NCBI RefSeq assembly: GCF_004104355.1
Contig: NZ_RJLM01000001.1
Span: forward strand, 1,034,711-1,098,710
Direction: 5' to 3'
Length of the DNA: 64,000 nucleotides
DNA from: Photobacterium chitinilyticum
GTDB taxonomy: Bacteria; Pseudomonadota; Gammaproteobacteria; Enterobacterales; Vibrionaceae
The position numbers were made by a program, and so were the translations under genes. The number at the start of each line of letters is the position of its first letter. The first letter of the stretch is position 1. A model generated the notes under the pieces. It was not told the DNA's origin. It saw only the letters and a list, made by a program, of their open reading frames with translations, and searched no databases. This document shows, one piece after another, positions 28,203-37,084 of this stretch.

Positions 28203-29246
28203 ATGAAAAAATGGTCTTCTTTAATGGCCGGTGGTGTCTGCGCAATGGCAATGTTCTCAAATATTGCAACTGCTGCAGATGAAGAGCTGTATTTCTACAA
28301 TTGGTCTGAATACATCCCAAGCGAAGTATTGGAACAGTTCACGAAAGAAACGGGTATTAAGGTAATTTATTCGACCTATGAGTCGAACGAAACCATGTAC
28401 GCTAAGCTAAAAACCCATGGCGAAGGCTATGACCTAGTTGTTCCTTCAACTTATTACGTATCTAAGATGCGTGACGAGGGAATGCTGAATAAAATTGATC
28501 GCTCCAAGCTGTCAAACTTTGATGAGCTAGATCCGAACTTCCTACAAAAACCATTTGATCCAAGCAATGACTACTCGATCCCTTATATCTGGGGTGCAAC
28601 CGGTATCGGGGTGAATACCGAAATGATGGACAAAGCCGAAGTCAGTTCTTGGAGTGATTTCTGGGATCCCAAGTGGGAAGGCCAGCTGATGATGATGGAT
28701 GATGCTCGCGAGTTCTTCCACATTGCACTTCGCAAACTTGGCTACTCAGCCAACACGCAAAAGCCTGAAGAGATAAAAGCCGCATACGAAGAGTTGAAAA
28801 AACTGATGCCGAACGTATTGGTGTTCAATTCAGACTACCCTGCCAACCCATACATGGCTGGCGAAACTTCTCTGGGTATGCTGTGGAACGGTTCTGCTTA
28901 CATGGCTCGCCAAGAAGGTGCAGCTATCGAAATCGTATGGCCAAAAGAAGGTGCGATCTTCTGGATGGACAGCCTATCGATTCCAGCAGGAGCTAAAAAC
29001 GTTGATGCAGCCCACAAGATGATCGACTTCCTACTGCGTCCTGAAAATGCAGCGAAAGTCGCTCAAGAAATTGGCTACCCGACCCCTGTCGCTTCAGCGA
29101 AAAAACTGCTGCCAGCAGAGTTTGTTAACGACACAAACATCTACCCACCTCAAGAAGTTCTGGATGCAGGTGAGTGGCAGAACAGTGTAGGTACGGCTAA
29201 TACGCTCTACGAAGAATACTACCAGAAGCTTAAAGCTGGTCAGTAG
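28203..29246 (+). CDS. potD: periplasmic spermidine/putrescine-binding protein
   Basis: 347 aa. Signal peptide cut near NIATA|ADEEL; YFYNWSEYIPSEVLEQFTKE is the standard PotD opening and YDLVVPSTYYVSKM the polyamine-binding region. Delivers polyamines to PotBC. It has its own leader (about 230 bp after the relic terminator; a TATAAT lies at 27994-27999) and TTAGGAG upstream of ATG, so it is probably transcribed separately from potABC. Confidence 0.95.
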   Translation: MKKWSSLMAGGVCAMAMFSNIATAADEELYFYNWSEYIPSEVLEQFTKETGIKVIYSTYESNETMYAKLKTHGEGYDLVVPSTYYVSKMRDEGMLNKIDRSKLSNFDELDPNFLQKPFDPSNDYSIPYIWGATGIGVNTEMMDKAEVSSWSDFWDPKWEGQLMMMDDAREFFHIALRKLGYSANTQKPEEIKAAYEELKKLMPNVLVFNSDYPANPYMAGETSLGMLWNGSAYMARQEGAAIEIVWPKEGAIFWMDSLSIPAGAKNVDAAHKMIDFLLRPENAAKVAQEIGYPTPVASAKKLLPAEFVNDTNIYPPQEVLDAGEWQNSVGTANTLYEEYYQKLKAGQ

Positions 29247-29293
29247 TAATCGCAAAACACAATAAGCGATTTTAGAGCAAACTACACAGTCAA

Positions 29294-29320
29294 AAACCCA
29301 AGCTGCTGCTTGGGTTTTTT
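29294..29320 (+). terminator. rho-independent terminator of potD
   Basis: AAACCCAAGC / GCTTGGGTTT, 4-nt loop, then a run of T. Lies between the convergent potD and permease genes. Confidence 0.92.
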
Positions 29321-29369
29321 TATTTTTCACGGTAAAGATACTCAAGAACACATCTGCACTTATTAGATA

Positions 29370-30791
29370 TTACAGCGTCAGCGTGTTGAACATGATCAGA
29401 TCCAACGCCAATACAGCCCCGGCGAGTACCATCATAGCCAAAACTTTTTCAATCGGTTTACTGAGAAAAGTTACCCCTTGTTCTTTCCTTGAATATAAGT
29501 AAAAAGGTAAACCGCAGGCATAGAGTAACAGTGACAGAAGAAGATAGTTCATCCCGCCAGCATAGATCAACCACAAACCATAGCCAGAACCGATTGACAT
29601 CATCAGCACTAAAGAGGCCGAGCGTTGCTTATTTTCCATGGTAACTTTCAGGCCAAAGGCCGCGCACAGCAAATATGGGATCAGCGCCATCGATGAAGCG
29701 AGTTGGATCAAAATATTGTACCCGGCATCATTGAGGTAATTAACAATCAAAAATAGTGTGATCAGGCTGTTGGTTAACCGCATCGCATTTTTGGGGATTT
29801 GATTGTCGTTAAGTTTGCCAAACACCGACGGAGCTGTATTGTGTTTCCCTCTGGCAGCCAAGAATAACATCTCACTGGAGATCATAGTCCAAGCCAGTAA
29901 CGCCCCGCCGACAGAAACAATCAAGCCGATATTTATCAGCATACCGCCCCAGGGACCGACCGCGTATTCCAGAACTTGTGCCATTGATGGGTTTTTCATT
30001 CCGGCAAGCTCGGCTTGTGGTACCACCCCAAGCGACAGCAGGGAAACACAAATAAGTAAGGTGATGGTGATCAGAAAACCCAAAATCGTTGCCCGGCTGA
30101 CCACTTCCATGTTTTTCGCTCGAGAAGCATATACGGTCGCGCACTCTATGCCTAAAAACACCCAGACGGTATAGAGCATGGTGTTTTTTACCTGGCTGGT
30201 TATCGAACCAAGCTCTGGTGTGCCCCAAAAATCGATGTTAAACGTATCGATTTTAAACGCTAGAGCAACAAGCAGGATAAATAGCAGAATGGGGATAATC
30301 TTGGCGACAGTAACAATGACATTTAGTGTGGTTGCTGACTTAACACCACGTAATACAAAAAAATGTAGCAGCCACAAGGTAATAATACTGCAAACCATGG
30401 CAGGGAATGTACTGCCATTACCAAAGAAGTCGAAAAGCTGGAATGAGCCCAGCGCGCTGTACATTACGACCAGATAGCCGACATTGCCGACCCAAACAGA
30501 AATCCAGTACCCCCATGCAGCATTAAACCCGAGGTAGTCGCCAAATCCTTCCCGCACGTAACCATATACACCGTCCTCAATATCAGACCGGTTAATCGAT
30601 AACCACTGGAAAATTTTTGCCAAAGTAACCATACCGAAAAAAGTGATAACCCAGGCAATAATAATAGCCCCAGCCCCGGCTCCCTCAGCCATGTTTTGCG
30701 GCAAACTAAAGATCCCGCTACCGACAATCGCCCCTGTTACAAGGGCTGTCATTGGCAGCAATCCCAGCTTCCGTACGCTTTTGTCTGTCAT
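29370..30791 (-). CDS. APC-superfamily basic amino acid permease/antiporter
   Basis: 473 aa with 12 or so membrane helices. The opening LLPMTALVTGAIVGSGIFSL carries the GSGIF substrate motif of APA-type basic amino acid/polyamine antiporters (ArcD-like). It lies 51 bp downstream of the dimethylarginine hydrolase gene on the same strand, so it probably imports methylated arginine or exchanges it for citrulline; that is inference from context. ATG has AGGAG upstream. Confidence 0.85.
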   Translation of the reverse strand: MTDKSVRKLGLLPMTALVTGAIVGSGIFSLPQNMAEGAGAGAIIIAWVITFFGMVTLAKIFQWLSINRSDIEDGVYGYVREGFGDYLGFNAAWGYWISVWVGNVGYLVVMYSALGSFQLFDFFGNGSTFPAMVCSIITLWLLHFFVLRGVKSATTLNVIVTVAKIIPILLFILLVALAFKIDTFNIDFWGTPELGSITSQVKNTMLYTVWVFLGIECATVYASRAKNMEVVSRATILGFLITITLLICVSLLSLGVVPQAELAGMKNPSMAQVLEYAVGPWGGMLINIGLIVSVGGALLAWTMISSEMLFLAARGKHNTAPSVFGKLNDNQIPKNAMRLTNSLITLFLIVNYLNDAGYNILIQLASSMALIPYLLCAAFGLKVTMENKQRSASLVLMMSIGSGYGLWLIYAGGMNYLLLSLLLYACGLPFYLYSRKEQGVTFLSKPIEKVLAMMVLAGAVLALDLIMFNTLTL

Positions 30792-30842
30792 AATGCTTTC
30801 TCCTAAACAAGAGAGGGCATCCCTGCCCTCCCCAACAGCGGG

Positions 30843-31607
30843 TTAAAAGCGTAGCGACATGCAGCTTACGCCACCGTCAACTTTGCGGTATTCCGAAGTA
30901 TCCACTGTTTCCACCCTGTACCCCAGCTCGCGGATTCTACTCTCTGTGGCCGGATAACCGCTTGGCATAATGACGGTACCGTTCACCCAGATACAGTTGG
31001 CAGCATAGCTTTCGCTTTCGGGGATCTCGATAATGTTGAGATGGGCGAACTCCGGCTTATTGATGAATTCTCCGGCGGCAAGCAGATTACCATTTTCCAG
31101 ATAGGCCAGTCCGGTTTTGAGGTGGAGCACCTCCTCCAACGGAACGACATGACCAGACATACCATATTTCTCCAGTATCGTGATCAATTGGGAGGCGCCT
31201 TCTTCATTGGTCCGAGCCGACTTACCAATATAGAAGCAATCACCGACCATCATCACATCACCGGCATCGAGGGTTCCAGGCGCTTTGATGTGTTCAATTT
31301 TATCCCCGTAAAAACGGCGTAGCGCCGGCTCAATCGAGTCAATTTCCCCGCGGCGCGTATCGGCACCCGGACGAGTCACAATGCCGCAATGTTTAGTGCA
31401 AAGTGCCGGGTCTTCAACAAAGACAGAGTCAGGGTAATCCTCAAGCGGGGGAAGCAATAAAATTTCAACACCACATTTTCTTAAAGCATCTAAATACGCG
31501 AGGTGCTGTTTCATCGCGAGATCGTAATCGGGTTTACCATCGTCCGCCGAAGAAATGCCATCAATCAATGCTTTACATGGGGTACGCGCAATAATGTAAT
31601 TAAACAT
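30843..31607 (-). CDS. N(G),N(G)-dimethylarginine dimethylaminohydrolase
   Basis: 254 aa. Length and catalytic positions match Pseudomonas aeruginosa DDAH: H162 (LHLKTG) and the near-terminal Cys C249 (GGVSCMSLRF), with the acidic partner at 114 being Asp (TLDAGD) and substrate-binding ExxEDP-like residues (FVEDPALC). Splits methylated arginines into citrulline and dimethylamine or methylamine. First gene of a two-gene operon with an APC permease, behind a sigma-54-type promoter. AAGGACTGATT precedes the ATG. Confidence 0.88.
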   Translation of the reverse strand: MFNYIIARTPCKALIDGISSADDGKPDYDLAMKQHLAYLDALRKCGVEILLLPPLEDYPDSVFVEDPALCTKHCGIVTRPGADTRRGEIDSIEPALRRFYGDKIEHIKAPGTLDAGDVMMVGDCFYIGKSARTNEEGASQLITILEKYGMSGHVVPLEEVLHLKTGLAYLENGNLLAAGEFINKPEFAHLNIIEIPESESYAANCIWVNGTVIMPSGYPATESRIRELGYRVETVDTSEYRKVDGGVSCMSLRF

Positions 31608-31653
31608 AATCAGTCCTTTTTATATTCATCTTTAAAACCGGTGAACAGTCCAT

Positions 31654-31669
31654 AGCGAGAACCGTGCCA
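31654..31669 (-). promoter_or_regulatory. sigma-54 (-24/-12) promoter of the dimethylarginine operon
   Basis: Minus strand TGGCACGGTTCTCGCT against consensus TGGCACG-N4-TTGCW: a single mismatch, with the GG and GC pairs at the right spacing. It lies about 47 bp before the hydrolase start codon, and the divergent neighbour encodes a sigma-54 activator. Confidence 0.85.
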
Positions 31670-31745
31670 TATTGACATAACTATTAAAAGCACTGTTAAA
31701 TCAATCCATTAGAAATTCATAGAGGTTGGATTTGCCGATAAATCA

Positions 31746-31778
31746 TGCCGAAATATCATCAGTGATGATATTTCGGCA
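31746..31778. promoter_or_regulatory. 33-bp palindrome, likely activator-binding (UAS) site
   Basis: Two perfect 16-nt arms (TGCCGAAATATCATCA and its complement) around a single G, with an extra half-site-like TGCCGATA just before (31733-31740). It lies about 77 bp upstream of the sigma-54 promoter and in front of the divergent activator gene, where an enhancer site for that activator, and autoregulation, would be expected. Confidence 0.7.
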
Positions 31779-31888
31779 AAATAAGATAACTAGCTAATTT
31801 ATTTAATATATCTGTGAAGAGTTTCGCTAAATTTGTGAAAATCACATGGTTTAATATGACGATAATTCGTCAGTTTGAGATAGGCAAA

Positions 31889-33316
31889 ATGGAGAAACAC
31901 CCAGCGAAGGTACTCTCATTGCTCAGCCAGGTGATGACGGTGTTTGACAGTATTTCTAGCTCCTACATTATCATCGACGCATCAGAGACGGTCGTTGCTT
32001 ATAACGAGGTGAGCTCTAAGCTGGACGGCATCGCCGCAAGTAAGGTTCTCAACCGCAAGTTACTGGATGTGTTTCCGACCCTTTCCCGAAATTCAAGTTC
32101 GATGCTTCAAGTGCTACGTTGTCGTGTACCTATCTGGAACAAAGCCCAAAGTTATCAGGCACCATCGGGTAAGGTGATGACTATGACCTCATCGACTTTT
32201 CCCATTCTCGATGTTGATAACACAACGATGTTCGTGATTGAAGTGGTTCATGATATTAGCAATTTAAGGGAATTAACGGATCACGTGATCCAACTGACAG
32301 AAACATTGAAGGAAAGCCTGCCGCCGACAAAGCAAAGCCTGCAAATTGTCACCGAAAACAAACAATTCAAGCGGCTACTCAAGGATGCAAAAACCTTCGC
32401 CCAGACACAGCTTCCGGTTCTGATCGCAGGGGAAACCGGTACCGGGAAAGAGCTGGTAGCCCGTCATATTCATCTCAATAGCAGCCATAACAATGTAGCA
32501 ATGGTGACAATCAACTGCGGTGCAATCCCATCAACCTTAATCGAGAGTACCTTGTTTGGTACAGTCAAAGGGGCATTTAGCGGTGCGGAAAACAAAAAGG
32601 GATTACTTGAGCTGGCTGATGGCGGTACGCTTTTCTTAGATGAAATTAACTCTATGCCAATAGAAGTGCAGAGTAAGTTATTGCGGGTTGTCCAGGACGG
32701 AGCCTTTCGTCCTTTAGGTGGCAACCATGAAAAGACCGTATCTATTCGTTACATCGCAGCCATGAACGAGCAGCCCGAAGTGGCGATACAGAAAAAAGAG
32801 CTACGCTCTGATCTGTTTTACCGTCTTGGTGTCTGCATGGTGGTGCTTCCCCCGCTACAACAACGGCTGGATGATATCCCGCACCTAGTTGAGTACTTTA
32901 TCCGCAAGCATAATCCGCTACTCAAAACTGCTATAACCGGCTATACCCCGGACTTTATCCAGTCGCTGGAGTCCCGCCCCTGGCCCGGTAACGTACGGAT
33001 GTTAGAAAATGTGATACTGCGTTGCATGCTGACGTGCTCGCAATCAAGTGACAATGTACTGAATACATTGCACTTGGGCTCAATACAAGAGCAATCGATT
33101 TCGTTCGAGTCTGTACCCGCTCATCAAACGTGGAGGCCGGCAGACAGCCGGGAACCAGAAGAATCGTTGGTCGAACATCTGGCTAGTTACGAAAAGAAAC
33201 TATTGGTCAATACCCTAACACGGTGTAAAGGCAACCATAGCGAAGTGGCCCGGCAGTTAAAAATCCCCCGAACAACACTGCAGAGTAAACTGCGAAAATA
33301 TAGCATCAGTAGTTAA
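31889..33316 (+). CDS. sigma-54-dependent transcriptional activator with PAS domain
   Basis: 475 aa from ATG 31889, which has GAGATAGG before it; in-frame starts at 31814 (GTG) and 31856 lack ribosome sites. Order: N-terminal PAS-like sensor (SSSYIIIDASETVVAYNEV), AAA+ domain with Walker A GETGTGKE (about 180) and the sigma-54 contact loop GAFSGA (Ser in place of the usual Thr of GAFTGA), then a Fis-type helix-turn-helix (NHSEVARQLKIPRTTLQSKL). Divergent from the dimethylarginine operon, which has a sigma-54 promoter, so it is the likely activator. Confidence 0.88.
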   Translation: MEKHPAKVLSLLSQVMTVFDSISSSYIIIDASETVVAYNEVSSKLDGIAASKVLNRKLLDVFPTLSRNSSSMLQVLRCRVPIWNKAQSYQAPSGKVMTMTSSTFPILDVDNTTMFVIEVVHDISNLRELTDHVIQLTETLKESLPPTKQSLQIVTENKQFKRLLKDAKTFAQTQLPVLIAGETGTGKELVARHIHLNSSHNNVAMVTINCGAIPSTLIESTLFGTVKGAFSGAENKKGLLELADGGTLFLDEINSMPIEVQSKLLRVVQDGAFRPLGGNHEKTVSIRYIAAMNEQPEVAIQKKELRSDLFYRLGVCMVVLPPLQQRLDDIPHLVEYFIRKHNPLLKTAITGYTPDFIQSLESRPWPGNVRMLENVILRCMLTCSQSSDNVLNTLHLGSIQEQSISFESVPAHQTWRPADSREPEESLVEHLASYEKKLLVNTLTRCKGNHSEVARQLKIPRTTLQSKLRKYSISS

Positions 33317-33347
33317 ATTTAATTGATGTAAACGCTCTAGCTCTCCC

Positions 33348-34223
33348 TTAGTCCAATAGGCTGTTAATGGCTCGGCTTAGCCACTTTGCTGCCGGCCCCA
33401 TGCTGCAGTCTTTGGGTGATATATACTCTACCGGAATAGACCAGTCTTTATGATCAAATGTCACCGGTAATATATGGAGTTGATCTGAAGTGTCTTGCTC
33501 AACAAGATGCCTGGGCATATAAGTCCACCCTAACCCTCTCTCGACATTTTTCAGTAATGTCCGGTAATCATTTCCGTACCATACTTGCGACGAAAAAGGC
33601 TGCAAATGCGCCTGATGAGTGCCATTGACTCCCTTAATCATCAACTGACGATGTGGAATCAAATCTGGTGGTGAAACACTGCTCAAGCTTGCTAAAGGAT
33701 GTTTTTTGCAAACAATTGGGACAAAAGACAAGTTACCGATATAACAAATATCGGCCTCTTTAATGAACGTCATATCGCTCAAGATGATTCCAATATTCGC
33801 CTTACCAGCAAGAACATACTGGATAATATCACTGCTGGACATGGTCATGATATTCAGCGATGTTGCAGGAAAACGAAGCGAAAACTGCTCGATAATGGTG
33901 TAAAAGCGAGCCACTTGAAGGCTATCTTCAATCGCCAGCGTTAATTGGGTTTCTTCATTATTGGTTAATGCTTTTGAGGCACTTTCAAGCTCATAAGCCT
34001 GCTGTAAGATTGCTTCGGCGAAGGTCAGCAGGTGCTTCCCCTCATCGGTTAGGCTAGGTTTGCGGGTACTTCTGTCAAAAAGGGTCACGTCTAGGTCAAT
34101 TTCTAAGTTGGAAATCCCCTGGCTTACAGCCGATTGGACTTTTCCTAACTTTCTTGCACAGGCAGAAAACGAACCCACTTTGGCGGCGATTACAAACATA
34201 TTTAGCTGATCGAGGTTATACAT
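33348..34223 (-). CDS. LysR-family transcriptional regulator
   Basis: 291 aa. N-terminal helix-turn-helix (SFSACARKLGKVQSAVSQGI then NLEIDLDVTLFDR) and a C-terminal substrate-binding domain. It diverges from the PACE pump gene 90 bp away, so it probably controls it, by analogy with AceR-AceI of Acinetobacter. The effector is unknown. Confidence 0.85.
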   Translation of the reverse strand: MYNLDQLNMFVIAAKVGSFSACARKLGKVQSAVSQGISNLEIDLDVTLFDRSTRKPSLTDEGKHLLTFAEAILQQAYELESASKALTNNEETQLTLAIEDSLQVARFYTIIEQFSLRFPATSLNIMTMSSSDIIQYVLAGKANIGIILSDMTFIKEADICYIGNLSFVPIVCKKHPLASLSSVSPPDLIPHRQLMIKGVNGTHQAHLQPFSSQVWYGNDYRTLLKNVERGLGWTYMPRHLVEQDTSDQLHILPVTFDHKDWSIPVEYISPKDCSMGPAAKWLSRAINSLLD

Positions 34224-34235
34224 AGCATCACAAAT

Positions 34236-34265
34236 TATGATAGTAACTAACTAGATCTAATCATA
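34236..34265. promoter_or_regulatory. possible LysR-type operator between regulator and pump
   Basis: TATGAT / ATCATA inverted arms 18 bp apart, in the 90-bp divergent gap. Fits a LysR-type site loosely; no experimental analogue known to me. Confidence 0.3.
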
Positions 34266-34313
34266 TATTAAGATACATTAGCCGCATAGATTATCCTCCA
34301 TGAGTATTAAACG

Positions 34314-34736
34314 ATGTCAGTTAAAGAACGTATTTTACATAGCCTACTTTTTGAGGCGTTTGCACTATGTATTTTAATGGGTGCAGCCACACTATTTACC
34401 GCTCACAATCCTACTGTCGTCGGAGGTGTTGCTATTGCCTTATCAGTGTTAGCGATGATGTGGAACTACGTATACAACTTAGGCTTCGATCGTGTTTTTG
34501 GTCATGACCGGTTGTCACGAAAAATAGGCATGCGTATAGCACATGGAATTGGCTTCGAAGCAGGTTTACTCCTGGTTACCATCCCGCTGTTAATGTGGGT
34601 ATTACAAATGGATTTCTGGACAGTGCTCATTCTTGATCTTGGTATTGTGATTTTCTTCTTGGTTTACTCGATTATCTATAACTGGGCTTACGACCAAGTA
34701 CGCTCAAAAATCACAGCACGAGCAACGGCAGTTTAA
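34314..34736 (+). CDS. PACE-family proton-coupled efflux protein
   Basis: 140 aa, four membrane helices in two BTP repeats. The conserved membrane Glu of helix 1 (LLFEAF, E14) and its repeat partner (FEAGLLL) are present, as is the WNYVYNLGFD / YNWAYDQV pair at the helix ends. PACE proteins export biocides such as chlorhexidine and short-chain diamines. Divergent from a LysR regulator. Confidence 0.9.
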   Translation: MSVKERILHSLLFEAFALCILMGAATLFTAHNPTVVGGVAIALSVLAMMWNYVYNLGFDRVFGHDRLSRKIGMRIAHGIGFEAGLLLVTIPLLMWVLQMDFWTVLILDLGIVIFFLVYSIIYNWAYDQVRSKITARATAV

Positions 34737-34764
34737 CGGCCTAGATATAAATATCACTTAGACA

Positions 34765-34803
34765 AAAAGCCCACGGTAGCACTAAGCAACTGTGGGCTTT
34801 TAG
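34765..34803 (+). terminator. rho-independent terminator of the PACE gene
   Basis: AAAAGCCCAC / GTGGGCTTTT with further inner pairing, about 28 bp past the stop. Faces the end of the cobB fragment and may act both ways. Confidence 0.85.
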
Positions 34804-34836
34804 TTTGATCCCTGCGCTACCTAACTAAGAAAATTG

Positions 34837-35484
34837 TTAAGAAAGAATCTGGTCCACAAATTCCGGTACCAGCACGGAAGCCGGGCCGTAACGTTTTTCT
34901 GCAAACTCGCTTTCTACTTCACTCGGCTCAAGGTTTAGCTCAACCGTATGCGCTCCGTGCATTGCCGCTTCATGAACAAAACCGGCAGCAGGATATACAG
35001 CACCAGAGGTACCAATCGAGATAAAGAGATCGGCTTGCATCAGGGCATCATGAATGCGGTCCATACCAATAGGCATCTCACCAAACCACACCACGTTTGG
35101 TCGCATTGGCGCCGGCATTTGGCAGCAATGGCAATGATCATCCAATGATATATTCCCACTCCAACTTATGCTCTGTCCTGTGCTGCTACATTGCGCTTTA
35201 AGCAGTTCACCATGCATGTGGATGATGTTATTTGTTCCTGCAGCTTCATGAAGGTTATCAATATTCTGAGTTACAACAGTCACTTTGCCGTTAAGTTCAC
35301 GCTCTAATTTGGCCAGAGCCAAATGGGCAGCGTTTGGAGCAACTGTTCCGCTCTCCAGTTGCTGGCGACGTTGGTTATAGAAATCTTGCACAAGAGATGG
35401 ATTTCGACGGTATCCTTCTGGTGTCGCGACATCTTCAATATGATGATTTTCCCACAACCCGTCTTGATCGCGGAAGGTACGGAT
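34837..35484 (-). pseudogene. cobB: 3' part of the host cobB, cut by the integrative element
   Basis: 216 codons of a CobB sirtuin from [10 protein letters not shown] to the stop, including the catalytic His (HMHGE), QNIDNLH and the four Zn Cys. The first 22 residues, with the NAD-binding GAGIS motif, are missing here and found 18.5 kb away at 53953-54016. A GTG at 35496 inside the element could start translation, but the product would lack the NAD loop and should be inactive. Confidence 0.92.
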
Positions 35485-35487
35485 GCC

Positions 35488-35499
35488 TACCCCCACCTA
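35488..35499 (+). repeat. left inverted end of the element
   Basis: TACCCCCACCTA; the complement of 53939-53950 is TACCCGCACCTA (11 of 12 identical). Starts 4 bp inside the left cobB junction. Confidence 0.75.
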
Positions 35500-35534
35500 A
35501 CTTTGTTCCGAGCACCCCTCCTAATAAATATTTG

Positions 35535-35555
35535 TATTTTTGTTACCCTAGCCTA
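35535..35555 (+). repeat. subterminal direct repeat, left copy
   Basis: TATTTTTGTTACC then CTAGCCTA; nearly the same 21 bp occurs in the same orientation at 53874-53894. It lies about 50 bp inside the left end, in front of the first recombinase gene. Possible accessory recombinase-binding site or promoter part. Confidence 0.6.
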
Positions 35556-35593
35556 TGGTTAATGTGAGAGCTTTAAGATTGGATTAGAGAGCA

Positions 35594-37084
35594 ATGCATT
35601 CAGCCAGAATCAAAAAAACAACAATTAATTTGGGAACACGCCCCAGCTTTGTCGTAGATAATGATACAGGTGAAATCCTCAAGGAAAAGCTCAACGATGG
35701 AATAGAAATCAGACAATTCTCATACGCATCTAATCGCTTTATCGAAAACTTCCCACTGTTGATTTGTTTCAACAGGTTGGACGATACCCTAGCAATGAAT
35801 CTGCATTTAATACATCGATTCACTGGTGAGTTCGCCGTCAAGAAAAACAAAACAAAGGGACGCAGTACGCTGGCAGAGTCTGAAAGCACTAGACAAAGTG
35901 CTCGTGGAAGCTCGTTAACATTAAAATCTATCGAGAGTATTGCCAAAGATTTGTTAAGTTTCTTGCAATGGTTGATTGATAACGATATTGACTGGAAGCT
36001 CGCACTATCAGAACCTTTAAATGATGCTGAAAGTACTTTAGAAGAGCTGCCTGTATGGAAATATCGGAGTTCACTTATAGATAAGGTAACAAAGCGCCAA
36101 CTGAGCTATAAGACGGCTGTGCGGCGTATTAATGTTGTCAGGTACTTTTATGAATGGGCTTGGAAATACCATCATATCGTAAGTCTCCCGTTCGAGCTTA
36201 AAGAGAAAACTTATTACCCTAAAAATTGCAAGAATGATGAACTTGGGGACTTACTTTTCGGCATGGGTAAAGGTCCAACAAAAAAAGGGGGTATTCCATA
36301 TTTCACTTCAGGTTTAGAGTTGCCCAAAAAGATAATACAACCTGATTCCTCTCCAGATGAATCACTTCAGCCATACTCCTTGAAAGAACTAGCTTCATTG
36401 CTGAGTAGTACTGTCTTAGATAATCCTACTTATGCTTTGGCTGTAGATCTCGGATACCAATTAGGTCTACGAGCATCAGACATAACACGCTTAAACCGAG
36501 AAGATATAGTTAATCCTGAGGAACACTCGAAGCAAATCTTTAAGATGAAACTCTATGGCTCTAAGGGTAATAAAGATCGATACCTTGATGTTTCGCGCTC
36601 CCTGATGTGTAAAATGTGGAACTACATCAATACAGATAGAAACGCACGTCTAGTTTTGCGTTGGGAAACAAAGTACGGAATAAATAACCCAAGTCACCCT
36701 ATTCCACTATTTATAGGTAGACAAAACAGACGAATGTCCGAGAAATCCATTAGTAATATCATTGATAAGGTCAGAAGAAATCAGAAAAAACAAGATAGAC
36801 CCGTGATCAAACGCACATTTCATGACCTCCGTGCTACATTTGGAACCTACTATGCCAAATACCTACTAGAACAAGGAATGAAAGAAAGTGCCGTCAAAAC
36901 TCGCTTGATGCGAGCAATGGGACATAACTCATTTGAAACTACTAAAAAATATCTCAACTTTGCAACGGATGAGGCTTATGGCAACGTAATGGAACCATGG
37001 GTACAGGAGATTTACGAAGGTGTTGAGAAATTAATGCAAGCAAAAATTGAGATGCAGGAAGTTATGTATGATAGTACTTTCTGA
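35594..37084 (+). CDS. tyrosine recombinase (IntA-like)
   Basis: 496 aa. Catalytic residues of the family: Arg in YQLGLRASDI, Lys in YGSKGNKDRY, His-x-x-Arg in FHDLRATFGTYY, His in MGHNSF and the Tyr in TTKKYLNFA. Probably the main integrase. First of four overlapping genes at the left end, next to the cobB junction, as expected of an element integrase. The ribosome site is AGAGAG before ATG. Confidence 0.88.
   Translation: MHSARIKKTTINLGTRPSFVVDNDTGEILKEKLNDGIEIRQFSYASNRFIENFPLLICFNRLDDTLAMNLHLIHRFTGEFAVKKNKTKGRSTLAESESTRQSARGSSLTLKSIESIAKDLLSFLQWLIDNDIDWKLALSEPLNDAESTLEELPVWKYRSSLIDKVTKRQLSYKTAVRRINVVRYFYEWAWKYHHIVSLPFELKEKTYYPKNCKNDELGDLLFGMGKGPTKKGGIPYFTSGLELPKKIIQPDSSPDESLQPYSLKELASLLSSTVLDNPTYALAVDLGYQLGLRASDITRLNREDIVNPEEHSKQIFKMKLYGSKGNKDRYLDVSRSLMCKMWNYINTDRNARLVLRWETKYGINNPSHPIPLFIGRQNRRMSEKSISNIIDKVRRNQKKQDRPVIKRTFHDLRATFGTYYAKYLLEQGMKESAVKTRLMRAMGHNSFETTKKYLNFATDEAYGNVMEPWVQEIYEGVEKLMQAKIEMQEVMYDSTF

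Noticed and set aside
31746-31778. 33-bp palindrome as a transcription terminator
   Set aside because: No gene ends nearby; both neighbours start here and no T-run follows. A regulator site fits better.
34837-35496. Functional truncated sirtuin from the GTG at 35496
   Set aside because: It lacks the NAD-binding GAGIS loop, and the missing first codons are found at the other end of the element, so it is a broken gene.
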